A DNA stretch of 64,000 bases, taken from contig NZ_JARHUG010000005.1 in the NCBI RefSeq assembly GCF_029223185.1, positions 62,001 to 126,000 of the forward strand, read 5' to 3'. Of this stretch, positions 37,382 to 46,586 are shown one piece after another. Numbering within the stretch: position 1 is the first letter of the stretch; each line of letters starts with the position of its first letter. Position numbers and translations under genes: made by a program. Source of the stretch: Aliiglaciecola sp. CAU 1673. Its GTDB lineage: Bacteria; Pseudomonadota; Gammaproteobacteria; Enterobacterales; Alteromonadaceae. The notes under the pieces are model-generated. The model ran no database searches. It had not been told where the DNA came from and was given only the letters and a program-made list of their open reading frames with translations.

Positions 37382-37459
37382 GGAAATTCCTCTGTTACTA
37401 GTCTGAAGGCAACCGGACAAATCCGGCTTTCACTTCTGCATGCTGCTATTTAACCTGAT

Positions 37460-37801
37460 TTATTGTTGTTTTTCGGTATGGTTGATGCCTTGTGCGGCGG
37501 CGTCCTGCATACCTAAATGTTCTGCGCCAAGACGTTGCCATAGCCGCTGCTCCGCCATAAAAGCGTTGCGTTCCAAAGGCTTGGGTGGATTCAGCGCCGG
37601 CGTCCACTCCCCCGGCCCCTGCACGGTGCGATGTCTTGGCAATTGCCAGGGCACCAGCGACATCACCCGCGGCTGTTCTTTATCACCACGGATAGTGGTT
37701 TCCAGCTTTAATACCTGAGCGTCTTCATCAACGGGCTCTTGCGCCATCACCGGTAGCACCACCAGTAGCAAGGCCAGTAAACCGCTTTGTTTGGCAGTCA
37801 T
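37460..37801 (-). CDS. Small secreted protein of the motor block, unknown family
   Basis: A 113-residue protein with a signal peptide (LLALLLVVLPVMAQ) and a mature part rich in Pro, Arg and Trp (VPWQLPRHRTVQGPGEWTP). No domain recognised. Its ATG comes right after the TPR-lipoprotein stop (TAAGATG), so it belongs to the same transcript. It probably sits in the periplasm, between the TPR lipoproteins and the inner-membrane channel. Also possible: an anchoring or assembly factor. Confidence 0.7.
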   Translation of the reverse strand: MTAKQSGLLALLLVVLPVMAQEPVDEDAQVLKLETTIRGDKEQPRVMSLVPWQLPRHRTVQGPGEWTPALNPPKPLERNAFMAEQRLWQRLGAEHLGMQDAAAQGINHTEKQQ

Positions 37802-37802
37802 C

Positions 37803-38525
37803 TTACCCCTCCTGCGCCAACTGGCGCTCTAAATCCGCAATCCAGCCAGTCAGTTGTCTGGCTTGTGCCGATTCTGTAAAGCCAGGTTCGGTGGCTTTGA
37901 GTTGTTGGTACAGACGATAATCGTCCAGTGCTGCGGCTTTCTCGCCTAAGTACAGATCCCGTAAAATGGCCCGGTTAAGATAGGCCAGTGCAAAGCCAGG
38001 CCAGGCATTAATGGCCTTAGTGTAGTGACTCAGGGCGCCAGAAAACTGGCCGCGCTCGCGCAACAAAATCCCCAGGCGATTGTGGGCATGGTAGTTCGAT
38101 CCATTGACCACCAAAGCCCGCTCAAAATATTGTTGTGCCTGTCCAAGCACACGGGCCTTCTCAGCTTCTTCCTGAGTTTCAGCCACTTGCCCGAGGCGGC
38201 CATCGCCCAATAATACCCAGAATGCCGAAGGCGTATCTGGCGATGACAACCAGGGCTTAAGCCCATTTTCTAGATCTATCCAATCGCCTCTGTTTAAGGC
38301 AATTAACGCCTTGTCAAAAGTGCTGGCCTGGCTATCGCTCATCACTTTGCGACTAAGCAGATACTGATCTGGCTGTGCCATCAGCCACACAACCTGCTCT
38401 TCGGCAGACTTAGGTGCCTCTGAGGTTGGCCTTTCCGGAGCTGGCACCTCAACCGCCTGCTCAAAGGTGGCACAGCCGCTTAGGCCGATAATCAAGGCGA
38501 AAAACGAGAACTTAATACTGCGCAC
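37803..38525 (-). CDS. TPR lipoprotein of the motor block (GltE-like)
   Basis: The GTG at 38525 has a near-perfect GGAGGAG seven bases upstream and gives 240 residues; the ATG at 38558 lacks one. The signal sequence ends in the lipobox GLSGC. Three or so TPR repeats follow (for example YFERALVVNGSNYHAHNRLG, then SHYTKAINAWPGFALAYLNR). It overlaps the large TPR gene upstream by 14 bp. Membrane-anchored TPR proteins are core parts of Agl-Glt-type complexes. Confidence 0.85.
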   Translation of the reverse strand: MRSIKFSFFALIIGLSGCATFEQAVEVPAPERPTSEAPKSAEEQVVWLMAQPDQYLLSRKVMSDSQASTFDKALIALNRGDWIDLENGLKPWLSSPDTPSAFWVLLGDGRLGQVAETQEEAEKARVLGQAQQYFERALVVNGSNYHAHNRLGILLRERGQFSGALSHYTKAINAWPGFALAYLNRAILRDLYLGEKAAALDDYRLYQQLKATEPGFTESAQARQLTGWIADLERQLAQEG

Positions 38526-41400
38526 GGCTAAGCTCCTCCTGCTGTTCCACTTTGCCATAACGTCCCGGCAGCAAGGTGCTTAGCTGTTGGAAGCTTTGCT
38601 TGACCCAATCGTCATATACGCCCTGCCAGCTGCGCTTGGCATTGGTTTCATACAAGGCAATGGCCTGCTCTTCAAAGGGATAGGCCTGCTCTTCGAGCAA
38701 AATATCGTATTGCTCCAGTTCGAACTCCGAGAGATTTTTGGGGCGCTCGGAGGCCATCAAATCCTTAGCCAGTTGCAGATAGAGTTCACCCAGATGGTGA
38801 TTGGCCGCGGTGGTATATTCGCGCACGCCATAATCCATTACCTGCTGGTAAGCCACCAGCGCCTTATCCAGGGCTGCTCGTTTGCGCTGCAAGCTTTGCT
38901 TAAGGGGCAGTTTCAAGCGGATATCCGTAAACGCCTGAGCCGCATCGTCGGCAAAGACCGAGGCAGCCATGGCGGCAAGGGTTAGTGAGCGCTCGCCTGC
39001 ATCACTCCCTGCACGATTATGGCCTTCCATCAGTTTATTCAGCCAAAAACGGCGTTTATCTTCTTCACCGCTTTGCAGATAGTATTCACTGAGGATAAAA
39101 CGCGCTTCGGTGACTTGGGCGAAGGGCTGGCTGTAACTATTGGCATAGTCACGGTAGGCAAGAAGCGCATTATTGCGATCACCGGCCTTTTCAAAATATT
39201 CCGCCGCCAGCCATAACGCCTCCTGGCCAGCATGGGAAGCAGGTTGTGCTTGCCAGGTTTGCAAAAGTATCTGTGCGGCCTTTGCCCAATCCTGGGTCTG
39301 CTCGTAAAGGTAAATCAGCTTATCGGGTAAATCGGCGCTGAGTTTATGCTCGGCAAAACGGCTGCGAAAATCCGTCAGCAAGGACTCAGCCTGTTGCCAT
39401 TGGCCGGTTTGCAGCAGATAAGTGGCGGCATCGTACTGGGCATTAAGGCGCACTTTGGACTGCGGGGCATCGCTTATTACCTTACTGAACAAATCGATGG
39501 CCGCGATCAGGTTTTTCTCCTCTACCGCCTGTTGGGCCTGGCGGTAAATAGAAAGCGCCAGACTCTCGGCAAACTCCCCGCGTTCAGCATCGCTGAGCGG
39601 ATCATTGGCCAGTATCGTTCTGTAGCCCTGCTCTGCACTGACAAAATCCTTAAGGGCGAATTGGCTATGGGCCTTTACCCGCCTGGCCGAGGCTTGCATC
39701 TCGGCGTTAAGCCCCTCGGACGCTTCAACAGAGCGCGCCAGCAACCAGTTACTCCAGTGGATAGCTTCAAGGTAATCCTCAGCGCTAAACCCTTGCTGCA
39801 TCAAAATCTGCGCCACACCTGGAGCACGACTGTCGCTGGCAAAGGTTTCTACAAAACGGGCGCGACTGTCGCGACGGGCTCGCAGCGTGGATTTATCAGA
39901 GACATCGCTAATAATTCGCTCATAAGCCACCAGCGCCCCGTAGGCACCATCGGCAGCTTTCTCATGCTCGGGGTAGCGATAAGCAAAATCTTCATAAGCT
40001 TCTATGGCCTCATTGAATTGACCAGCTTCAAACAGACTTTCGCCCAGATCAAAGGCCATTTGCGGCGCCAGCGGATCGCGCGGGAAGGTGGCCAAAAACT
40101 CCCGGTACCAACGGGCAGCGTTAGCAAAGGCCTGGGTTTTCAGTGCGCCCTGGGCTTGCCCATCCAGTTGCTGGGCCAGGCTGTGTTCGGTTTGTGCCAG
40201 CTCCTGCAAATACTGGTGTAAATAGGGAATGGCGCGTTCACGCTCCGAGCCTGACCACCAGCGCCATTGGTTGCCGTTAAGGCCGAAGGTTTCTACAAAG
40301 CCCTGCTTGGCCTGATATACAAGGGAGGGGAAGTTACCAAGCAGATAGGCATCGATATGCTTTACAAAAAAACTGACCGCATGGGGATGTTCGCTATAGG
40401 GCTTGGCAAAGGCAAGATAAGCCTCGGCACTGTCGCGGTATCTGTCATTATCCAGATGCTGCTGCGCCAGTTCGCTGTAAAGCAGATAACCGTACCGCGG
40501 CAGCTCTTCTCCCGCATAAAAGGCGGCAATGGCCGGACCGTCGCCGCGATATGAGAACAGCGTGGCCATCAGGCGCAAGCCATCCTTGACCAGACGGCGC
40601 TGTCCGGGCGCGAGGCGCTCTAATATCTCGTTTTGGTTATAGGCATCGGCTTTTTGCAGAATCGGTGTGACCGCTTTATCAAGCATCAAGTTAAAGGCAC
40701 GCAGTGACCCGTCATAATCTTCCAGCTTAAAGCGGCTCCAGCCGAGCATGTAGGCAGAGATCACCAGAAAGTCGGTGTCGTCGTATTCTTCCACCACGGT
40801 CTGATAAGAGCGCGCGGCATTGGCGTAATCTTCCCGGGAAAAGTACAGTTCCCCCTGACGGAACCAGGCTTCACCGGCACGCTCAAATTTCACATCGGTG
40901 CTAAGCAAGGTGGACAACACAGCCAGGCTTTTATCCGGCTCGCCTTGCAATTCATAGGCGCGGGCAAGCTGATAGAGGGCTTCATTGCGCGCATGGTTGT
41001 CCGGCAAGCTGGGCAGCAGGGCCAGATAGTCGTCAATGGCTTCCTGATAATAACCTTCAGGCTTGGCAGGTTTGACCCCTAACTCCTGATCGCGCTCGGA
41101 CAACAGCATCTCAATATCGGCCAAACGATGGGCCAAATCGACCTTGCGTTGACCGGGTTCAATGGTTTCCAGCAGTTCCTGGTAGCCTTGTCTGAGGGTG
41201 GCCAAATCACCGGGCGCCAAACGGGTTTTCTCGACCACCACAGGTGTCAGTTTCAGATTCGACAGCAGTGGCTTTGGCGGCTCCGGGGGTGGCGCCGTCT
41301 CTGGCAGCAGACTGCAACCAGCAAGGGCCAGGGTGATGGATACGGCAAGGCTATGGTGAAGACCTTGCCGAAGGCTCAGGCGAAGGCTATGGCGTTTCAT
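38512..41400 (-). CDS. Large TPR lipoprotein (GltD-like)
   Basis: A 962-residue protein, the largest of the block. The type II signal sequence has the lipobox ALAGC (about residue 29) followed by a proline linker. Some twenty TPR or TPR-like helical pairs fill the rest, such as ALYQLARAYELQGEPDKSL, AGEAWFRQGELYFSREDYAN and LLAYRDYANSYSQ. It is presumably a periplasmic scaffold at the outer membrane. Its ATG overlaps the upstream stop by 14 bp and follows GGGGGCAAG. Confidence 0.88.
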   Translation of the reverse strand: MKRHSLRLSLRQGLHHSLAVSITLALAGCSLLPETAPPPEPPKPLLSNLKLTPVVVEKTRLAPGDLATLRQGYQELLETIEPGQRKVDLAHRLADIEMLLSERDQELGVKPAKPEGYYQEAIDDYLALLPSLPDNHARNEALYQLARAYELQGEPDKSLAVLSTLLSTDVKFERAGEAWFRQGELYFSREDYANAARSYQTVVEEYDDTDFLVISAYMLGWSRFKLEDYDGSLRAFNLMLDKAVTPILQKADAYNQNEILERLAPGQRRLVKDGLRLMATLFSYRGDGPAIAAFYAGEELPRYGYLLYSELAQQHLDNDRYRDSAEAYLAFAKPYSEHPHAVSFFVKHIDAYLLGNFPSLVYQAKQGFVETFGLNGNQWRWWSGSERERAIPYLHQYLQELAQTEHSLAQQLDGQAQGALKTQAFANAARWYREFLATFPRDPLAPQMAFDLGESLFEAGQFNEAIEAYEDFAYRYPEHEKAADGAYGALVAYERIISDVSDKSTLRARRDSRARFVETFASDSRAPGVAQILMQQGFSAEDYLEAIHWSNWLLARSVEASEGLNAEMQASARRVKAHSQFALKDFVSAEQGYRTILANDPLSDAERGEFAESLALSIYRQAQQAVEEKNLIAAIDLFSKVISDAPQSKVRLNAQYDAATYLLQTGQWQQAESLLTDFRSRFAEHKLSADLPDKLIYLYEQTQDWAKAAQILLQTWQAQPASHAGQEALWLAAEYFEKAGDRNNALLAYRDYANSYSQPFAQVTEARFILSEYYLQSGEEDKRRFWLNKLMEGHNRAGSDAGERSLTLAAMAASVFADDAAQAFTDIRLKLPLKQSLQRKRAALDKALVAYQQVMDYGVREYTTAANHHLGELYLQLAKDLMASERPKNLSEFELEQYDILLEEQAYPFEEQAIALYETNAKRSWQGVYDDWVKQSFQQLSTLLPGRYGKVEQQEELSRAQY

Positions 41401-43351
41401 CTTGCCCCCGGTATTGGTCCTGAAGTTTCAGCATGGCGGCCAGGGTCAGATTGCGTTGCGCAAACAAATAGGCCTTACGTTCACCAACCAGATCCGTAGC
41501 CCGCTGCCGTAGCTCATTTTCCAGATCACCTATCAAGGTCGCTAATTGTCCGGCCTTTTTGTGGGCCTGACTATCCAGGGCATCCACCCGTTGGCGCTGC
41601 GCGGCGCTGATATCCTGTTGTGCCAGCAGTTCGGTTAATCGCTGTTGCTGAGTCCGGGCTTCTGTCAGCGCCAGTTGCACCTCTTTAAGGGCTTTTTGCT
41701 GATGCCAGCTATCGCCCACAAAGCTTTCCGATAGTTGCCAATCCAGGATCCCCTGCAAACGGGCCAAACGCTGTGCGTATTCGGGAGATTGCGGCTTAAC
41801 CGATTGCATCTCTGCCAACCTGCCCTTGGCACGGGCAAGGCGCTCAAGGGAAGCCAGTTGTTTTTCATTGGCAAATAGCCTGACCACCTGGCCTTGCTTA
41901 TCCAGGCTTTGCGCTTCTTCAAGCTGGGCCTGAAGCGTTTCATAGCGCTTGGCGATTGCCTCTACCGGGGCCGCCAAGATCTCGGCATTGAGATGCTGTG
42001 CGCGGCGCTGATGCTCTAGCTCTCGCTCATCGAGAAGCTTTCGGTAGTGGGTCAGATTCTCCATTTGCCGGGTCAGGCGTGCCTTAAGCTCATACAGGGT
42101 TTGTAACTGGGCAAAGCCGCCCTCAAGGTGGGTGGCACCGGTTAACAGTTCCACCAGCAGATCCTGCTGCGCCTGCGGCCAGCGAGCTTTTAGTGCCGAG
42201 GTGTTGTCTTCGCCGGGTTTGGACAGGCTTTGCCGGGCAAGCAGTGGCATAAGATCGGCTTGATTAAGCTCCAGTGCCAATTGCTCCAGTTCATTCAGGG
42301 CACTTTCCAGCCTTGCAGTTAACCCCTTAAGGGTCTCAAAAGCTTGTACTTCACCACCTTCATGCTCATAGCCATAGGCCAGGGCATGGGTGGCCTGCAA
42401 GGCAAAAATATTGTTGCGACTAGCGGATAACTGCTGCCATACCGCCATGGCCATGGGCCAGTTTTTTTGCCTCGCCAGGGTCCAGCCAAATGCCAGCAAC
42501 GCCTCATCGGCGGCCAGGCTTTCGCCCTGGATTTGCCCAAGACTTTCCAGGGCCGGCCATACCCTGTCCATGGCCAGCTGACTTTGGCCTTTGGCCAGTA
42601 GCAGTCGATTGGTCAGGGCCTGCTGCTCCATCTGCTCGTCTGCCGATGGCGCTTCAAAATCACTTAACCCCAGCCAATGCCACAGCCAAAAACCCTCTGG
42701 CTGCTTGTCCTGTTGCAGGGCCAACAGGGCTTCATCGAAGACCGCCAGGGCCTGACGAAACTCGCCTTTGGCATAGATTTCACTGCCCTGATTGTAGGTC
42801 AGATACTGGCGCTCCAAAGCAGAGGCCGATAAATCTTTGGCGTACTCCTGCCAGCGACCATCGCCCTGCTTCTGGGCAATGTAGGCGGCCTGGTAGGCCA
42901 GCATATCCCGCTGTGCCTGACTTAAATGACTACTGGCCTTTTCGGTGCTTTGCAGGCGTTGGTAGATATCCATCACCGCCTGATATTTGCCCTGCACAAA
43001 GCTGATCCTGGCCAGCCAATACCAGGCCCGTGCACGCATGGGCAGGGACGGACGACTATCCAGTAATTGTTCGAAGATGGCTTTGGATTGACGACTGAGA
43101 CCATAAGACAAGCCCACACCACCTTTTAGCAGCGCCAATTGCTGACGCTCTTCTTCATTGGTGATCTGTGACTCGGCCAGGGCGATGGCATCTAAGGTTG
43201 CCAGTGAATCTTCCTGATACAGGGCATAGATGACCTGTCCAAACGCCAGGCTTGGCTTGTTAGCGTCATTTGTGTCAGCCGCCAGGACAGAGGTCGTTAG
43301 CAACCATCCCAGGCTTATCAATGCGGCCCTGGATTTATAACTCTTGCCCAT
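41387..43351 (-). CDS. Periplasmic TPR / coiled-coil protein of the motor block
   Basis: A 654-residue protein with a cleavable signal peptide (LISLGWLLTTSVLAADT). The N-terminal half is helical-repeat-like (ARAWYWLARISFVQGKYQAV). The C-terminal half, from about residue 400, is a long coiled coil rich in Gln, Leu, Glu and Arg. No enzymatic motif. It overlaps the preceding gene by 17 bp. A long coiled coil in the periplasm would suit a role bridging the outer and inner membrane parts. Confidence 0.82.
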   Translation of the reverse strand: MGKSYKSRAALISLGWLLTTSVLAADTNDANKPSLAFGQVIYALYQEDSLATLDAIALAESQITNEEERQQLALLKGGVGLSYGLSRQSKAIFEQLLDSRPSLPMRARAWYWLARISFVQGKYQAVMDIYQRLQSTEKASSHLSQAQRDMLAYQAAYIAQKQGDGRWQEYAKDLSASALERQYLTYNQGSEIYAKGEFRQALAVFDEALLALQQDKQPEGFWLWHWLGLSDFEAPSADEQMEQQALTNRLLLAKGQSQLAMDRVWPALESLGQIQGESLAADEALLAFGWTLARQKNWPMAMAVWQQLSASRNNIFALQATHALAYGYEHEGGEVQAFETLKGLTARLESALNELEQLALELNQADLMPLLARQSLSKPGEDNTSALKARWPQAQQDLLVELLTGATHLEGGFAQLQTLYELKARLTRQMENLTHYRKLLDERELEHQRRAQHLNAEILAAPVEAIAKRYETLQAQLEEAQSLDKQGQVVRLFANEKQLASLERLARAKGRLAEMQSVKPQSPEYAQRLARLQGILDWQLSESFVGDSWHQQKALKEVQLALTEARTQQQRLTELLAQQDISAAQRQRVDALDSQAHKKAGQLATLIGDLENELRQRATDLVGERKAYLFAQRNLTLAAMLKLQDQYRGQDETP

Positions 43352-43898
43352 GGAATTCCGGTTGCTGCGCCGCGCCTGAGTCTGTGATATCCAGTTGCAC
43401 CGCCTTGGCGTCGCTGTCTTTGTTAAAACGCAGGGTCACGGCGCGCTTGTAAGGACGTTCCTCCGGGCCCATGCCGATATAAAAAGCGGTCAACTCATGT
43501 TCACCCTGATTCAAATTACCGATATACAGCCGCTGCACACCGCCGCGTTTAAGCGCTTCTACCTGACGATCGGTATACAGATGGTTGGCCACCGTCTTAT
43601 CGTCGATTTTCAGCTCTACCGCATCCAGGCGAAAATAATGGCCCACATCCACCGCCAGATAGACCGCCACCTGGGTACTGGAGGGGAACAGCAAGTCTTC
43701 TTCCAACACAAAGAGATCGCGATTCAGGGCAATCAGATCTTTTTTCAGGCTCTCGATTTTCTCAGCCAGGGGCACATCCTGCCCACCCGCTTCTTGCGCC
43801 TTGGCAGTGAACGACAACAGGGTCAATATCACCGCTCCCAGCAAGGCCACACACATCAACAGGTTAGTCAGGCCGCAGCGTTTAATCAGATTCATCAT
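43335..43898 (-). CDS. Secreted or membrane-anchored small protein of the motor block
   Basis: The paired ATGs at 43898/43895 follow the DUF3570 stop by one base; this gives 187 residues. One hydrophobic segment (NLLMCVALLGAVILTLLSFTAKAQ) reads as a signal peptide or anchor. A short coiled coil (AEKIESLKKDLIALNRDLFVLEEDL) precedes a beta-rich part with VAVYLAVDVGHYFRLDAVEL. I do not recognise a family. Translational coupling to DUF3570 is likely. Confidence 0.72.
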   Translation of the reverse strand: MMNLIKRCGLTNLLMCVALLGAVILTLLSFTAKAQEAGGQDVPLAEKIESLKKDLIALNRDLFVLEEDLLFPSSTQVAVYLAVDVGHYFRLDAVELKIDDKTVANHLYTDRQVEALKRGGVQRLYIGNLNQGEHELTAFYIGMGPEERPYKRAVTLRFNKDSDAKAVQLDITDSGAAQQPEFHGQEL

Positions 43899-43899
43899 A

Positions 43900-45213
43900 T
43901 CAATACCAAATTGAGCCATAGAGTCTCAGCACCGTGGCAGAGAAAGAAAATAAGGCTTCTTCACCTACCGGGGCGTCATCCAGCAGGTTACGAAAATCGT
44001 CATAGTCAAAGCGCATGTAATCGAATTCCAGATTCAGGCTGCTTTTTTTGATGGTGGTGGTTTGCGAAAACTGCCACTCATAACTCACCGCCACACCAGC
44101 TGAGATATTGCTGAAGGTGCTGAGCTCCTTGTCCCGCGCCATATAGTTAAACTGGTTTTCCCGGGCAAAGAGATCCTGATAGAAATCGGCTTTGTCCTGC
44201 TGATAATGCCGCACATACACATCCAGCACCCAGTCATCGCCAAAAGTGTGGATATAACCCAGCTTCACATTGCTGGCATCGATACCCCAGGTATCGCTGT
44301 ATAGGCGCGCTTCACCATAGACCGACGCGCGGTGAGGCAGATAATAAATGGCATTCACGGAAAAGGCATTACTGGTGCGTGCCTCGGGATAAATTTCAGT
44401 GGTAAAACGATACCCCCGGGCACTGCTCTCGTCTAAAAAGCGCACAAAACGATAGGGATTGTTGAGATAGCCGCTATCGGAAATATTCTCGGCTTTGAGC
44501 CCCATAATCAGATTTTTGGTGAGAATTTGGGTGACACCCAAACCGTATTTTTGACGATTGGCTTCCTCAGCAAAATCCTCATCGCCGGTGCGGCCCACCT
44601 CATCCCAGCCGCGGGAATAATCCAGTGATAAGGTAGTGAGATCACCAAAGAAGTCTTGACTGATACCCAGATGCAGCGAGCGGGCTTCGAAATCGTTTTC
44701 ACTGCTGTTGGTAAAACTCAGATTAAGCAGGCTTTTGTTGTGCAGATAGTCGATGCCGACCGTGGTCTCAGTGCGCTCTTCCTTGTATTCACTGGCACTG
44801 GCGCGCACATCGATGGATGCTCCCGATATGCTGTCCACATAGTAATTGGCCGAGAGTGAAACCTTATCGCCCACCTGCTTACGCAACAAAATGGAGGGAC
44901 CATCGATGGACACCCCATCGCCTTCATAGGAATGGTACATGGCATCGGCGCGATCCTGGGGTAGCACTGCTGCATCTGCAAAAGGCATCGCCAAGAGGCA
45001 GGCGGCTCCCAAAGATACTCCTAAGGTTAAGCCATGGCACCACGAGGCACACGGATGTGCCTCCGGCCTGGCCTCGGCCTGGCCGCTAGCAAGTGAAAAC
45101 CACGCTTTTCGCGAAGCGACAGAGGACAAAAAACAGGATGTTTTTTCCCGCAAAAAATCAATTACAACCACAGCCGCCTCCTGCTCCGCCATCGGCGCCA
45201 CGGGCCCCTTCAC
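43900..45213 (-). CDS. DUF3570 outer-membrane beta-barrel protein
   Basis: Up to 437 residues; the start is uncertain. The N-terminal 55 residues overlap DUF4266 and a real start may be a GTG at 45168 or a later TTG. A signal-like LTLGVSLGAACLLAMPFADA comes before the mature part. The rest alternates short beta strands (YHSYEGDGVSIDGPSILLRK, then VSLSANYYVDSISGASIDV) and ends in an aromatic residue (GSIWY), as outer-membrane barrels do. DUF3570 is regularly found with DUF4266 and thioredoxin-like genes. Its function is not established. Confidence 0.85.
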   Translation of the reverse strand: MKGPVAPMAEQEAAVVVIDFLREKTSCFLSSVASRKAWFSLASGQAEARPEAHPCASWCHGLTLGVSLGAACLLAMPFADAAVLPQDRADAMYHSYEGDGVSIDGPSILLRKQVGDKVSLSANYYVDSISGASIDVRASASEYKEERTETTVGIDYLHNKSLLNLSFTNSSENDFEARSLHLGISQDFFGDLTTLSLDYSRGWDEVGRTGDEDFAEEANRQKYGLGVTQILTKNLIMGLKAENISDSGYLNNPYRFVRFLDESSARGYRFTTEIYPEARTSNAFSVNAIYYLPHRASVYGEARLYSDTWGIDASNVKLGYIHTFGDDWVLDVYVRHYQQDKADFYQDLFARENQFNYMARDKELSTFSNISAGVAVSYEWQFSQTTTIKKSSLNLEFDYMRFDYDDFRNLLDDAPVGEEALFSFSATVLRLYGSIWY

Positions 45214-45412
45214 GGGCTTCGAATACGTGCTTGGTATAGGCGCTGGCCACCGGGTTGCGATTCATACTCATAATGGGATCGGCCAAGTGGCTGCGCTCAT
45301 AGGGTTTGACCCAGGGCTCGATCTCGGTCAACTCCTTAAAGGTGCTGGCACAACCACTAAGAAAGGTACTGGCAAGCAGGGTGACAACGGCAATTGGCAT
45401 GGACTGTTTCAT
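45158..45412 (-). CDS. DUF4266 small Cys-tail lipoprotein
   Basis: An 84-residue lipoprotein (lipobox FLSGC) with the family motif IEPWVKPYERSHLADPIM and a Gly/Ala-rich C-terminus ending GGGCGCN. The two terminal cysteines suggest metal or disulfide chemistry or a modification site. It begins two bases after the thioredoxin stop and overlaps the DUF3570 frame, so the three are coupled. Function unknown; the TlpA-DUF4266-DUF3570 association recurs in other proteobacteria. Confidence 0.88.
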   Translation of the reverse strand: MKQSMPIAVVTLLASTFLSGCASTFKELTEIEPWVKPYERSHLADPIMSMNRNPVASAYTKHVFEAREGARGADGGAGGGCGCN

Positions 45413-45414
45413 GA

Positions 45415-45933
45415 TTATTCCCGCAGCAGCAACTTCAGCGCTTTTTCATATTTCACTTCATCGCCGGACTTATAACCCTTATGTACCAGGCGGGTGTTGC
45501 CATCACGGTCGATCAGGATGGTGGTGGGCATGGCGCTGATATCGTAGAGGCGGCTTACTTCGCCTTTAGGGTCGAACAATACCGGAAAGCTGATGCTGAT
45601 ATCGGAGAGCAGGATCTCGGCCTTAGCCGGATCGTCATCCACATTCACCCCCAGGACGACAAAGCCCAAGTCCTGATAGCGCTGATACATCTCTTCAAAT
45701 TTGGGCAGCTCTTCACGACAAGGCCCACACCAGGACGCCCAGAAGTTCACCAGCACAATATTGCCACGCTGCTCTGCCAGGCGCAGATTACCGCCGTCGC
45801 GGCTTTTTAATGTGAAATCCGGCGCCGTTGTTGCCTTACTGTCGGCGGCTTTGGCGGTAAAAGCCGTCAGGCCGGTAAGCACCACCACCACGATGGCCAG
45901 GGCAGAAAAATCATGCAGGGGTCGAAACTTCAT
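45415..45933 (-). CDS. TlpA-family periplasmic thioredoxin-like protein
   Basis: A 172-residue protein with signal sequence VVVLTGLTAFTAKAAD, then a thioredoxin fold with the redox motif WASWCGPCREELP (CGPC) and the cis-Pro region ISAMPTTILIDRDGN. It is expected to reduce or protect disulfides of periplasmic partners, here possibly apocytochromes of the neighbouring genes or the DUF4266 cysteines. It is 27 bp after the first beta-barrel gene. Confidence 0.92.
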   Translation of the reverse strand: MKFRPLHDFSALAIVVVVLTGLTAFTAKAADSKATTAPDFTLKSRDGGNLRLAEQRGNIVLVNFWASWCGPCREELPKFEEMYQRYQDLGFVVLGVNVDDDPAKAEILLSDISISFPVLFDPKGEVSRLYDISAMPTTILIDRDGNTRLVHKGYKSGDEVKYEKALKLLLRE

Positions 45934-45959
45934 AATAGGATTCCATCTGAAAGATTCAT

Positions 45960-46586
45960 TTAGAAAAACCAGCTGGCGCCCAGGCTGTAATGGATGTTGT
46001 GGGTGTCTTTCTTCTCGCCGATGATTTCAGAGCTGAAAATATGATCACGCACGTCCAAACGCAGGGCCAGGTAATCGGTCAGAAACAAGCGATAGCCGCC
46101 GCCAAGGCTGAGCGTAAAGTGGTTATCGCCGCCAAAGTCGGTACTGCCGCCGCCGACCATCAGGTAAAAATCCGAGTTAAGAGCCCAGCCCTCTTTGACA
46201 AAGACTTCGCCATTGAAGTTGTAGCCAATACCCAGATCGTAGTAGCGATACTCTCGTTCATCATCGGTCAGAAAAGGCGCACCACCAGAGAGTTGCTCAA
46301 AGCTGGTCAGCCCGGCATCGGCCTGGCCATAGCTGGCCTCCATAAAGATATTTTCGGTGATGTGGTAGGCCAGGGTCAGGCCGGTGACACTGCTATTGGA
46401 AAAATCTTCGATGCTGATTTGCCCATAGAAAAGGCCCACCTCAAAATCCTCGGTGTCGATATCGGCATCGTTGATCTGGCGTCTGTCCACCTCAGGCTCG
46501 ACCACCAAAGGCGGCACTTGCTGGGCGAAGGCCGGTAACAGGCACCCCAGCAGGATTAGAAAAACACTGAAAATCCGAGTTTCCAC
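45960..46586 (-). CDS. Outer-membrane beta-barrel protein, paralogue A
   Basis: A 208-residue protein starting with GTG at 46586 (GGAG eight bases upstream) inside the end of the upstream gene. Signal peptide FLILLGCLLPAFAQ. An eight-strand OmpA/OmpW-like barrel follows, with FEVGLFYGQISIEDF, YHITENIFMEASYGQA and the terminal YSLGASWFF. The pattern GLFYGQ and ENI-x2-E matches the SH3-barrel protein encoded next to it, so the two are tandem paralogues, as GltA and GltB are in Myxococcus. Confidence 0.82.
   Translation of the reverse strand: METRIFSVFLILLGCLLPAFAQQVPPLVVEPEVDRRQINDADIDTEDFEVGLFYGQISIEDFSNSSVTGLTLAYHITENIFMEASYGQADAGLTSFEQLSGGAPFLTDDEREYRYYDLGIGYNFNGEVFVKEGWALNSDFYLMVGGGSTDFGGDNHFTLSLGGGYRLFLTDYLALRLDVRDHIFSSEIIGEKKDTHNIHYSLGASWFF

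Noticed and set aside
39346-40221. Long open frame (291 codons) antisense to the large TPR gene
   Set aside because: It lies wholly inside a convincing TPR lipoprotein gene, has no ribosome site and no recognisable domain. Long antisense frames are expected in such codon-biased DNA.
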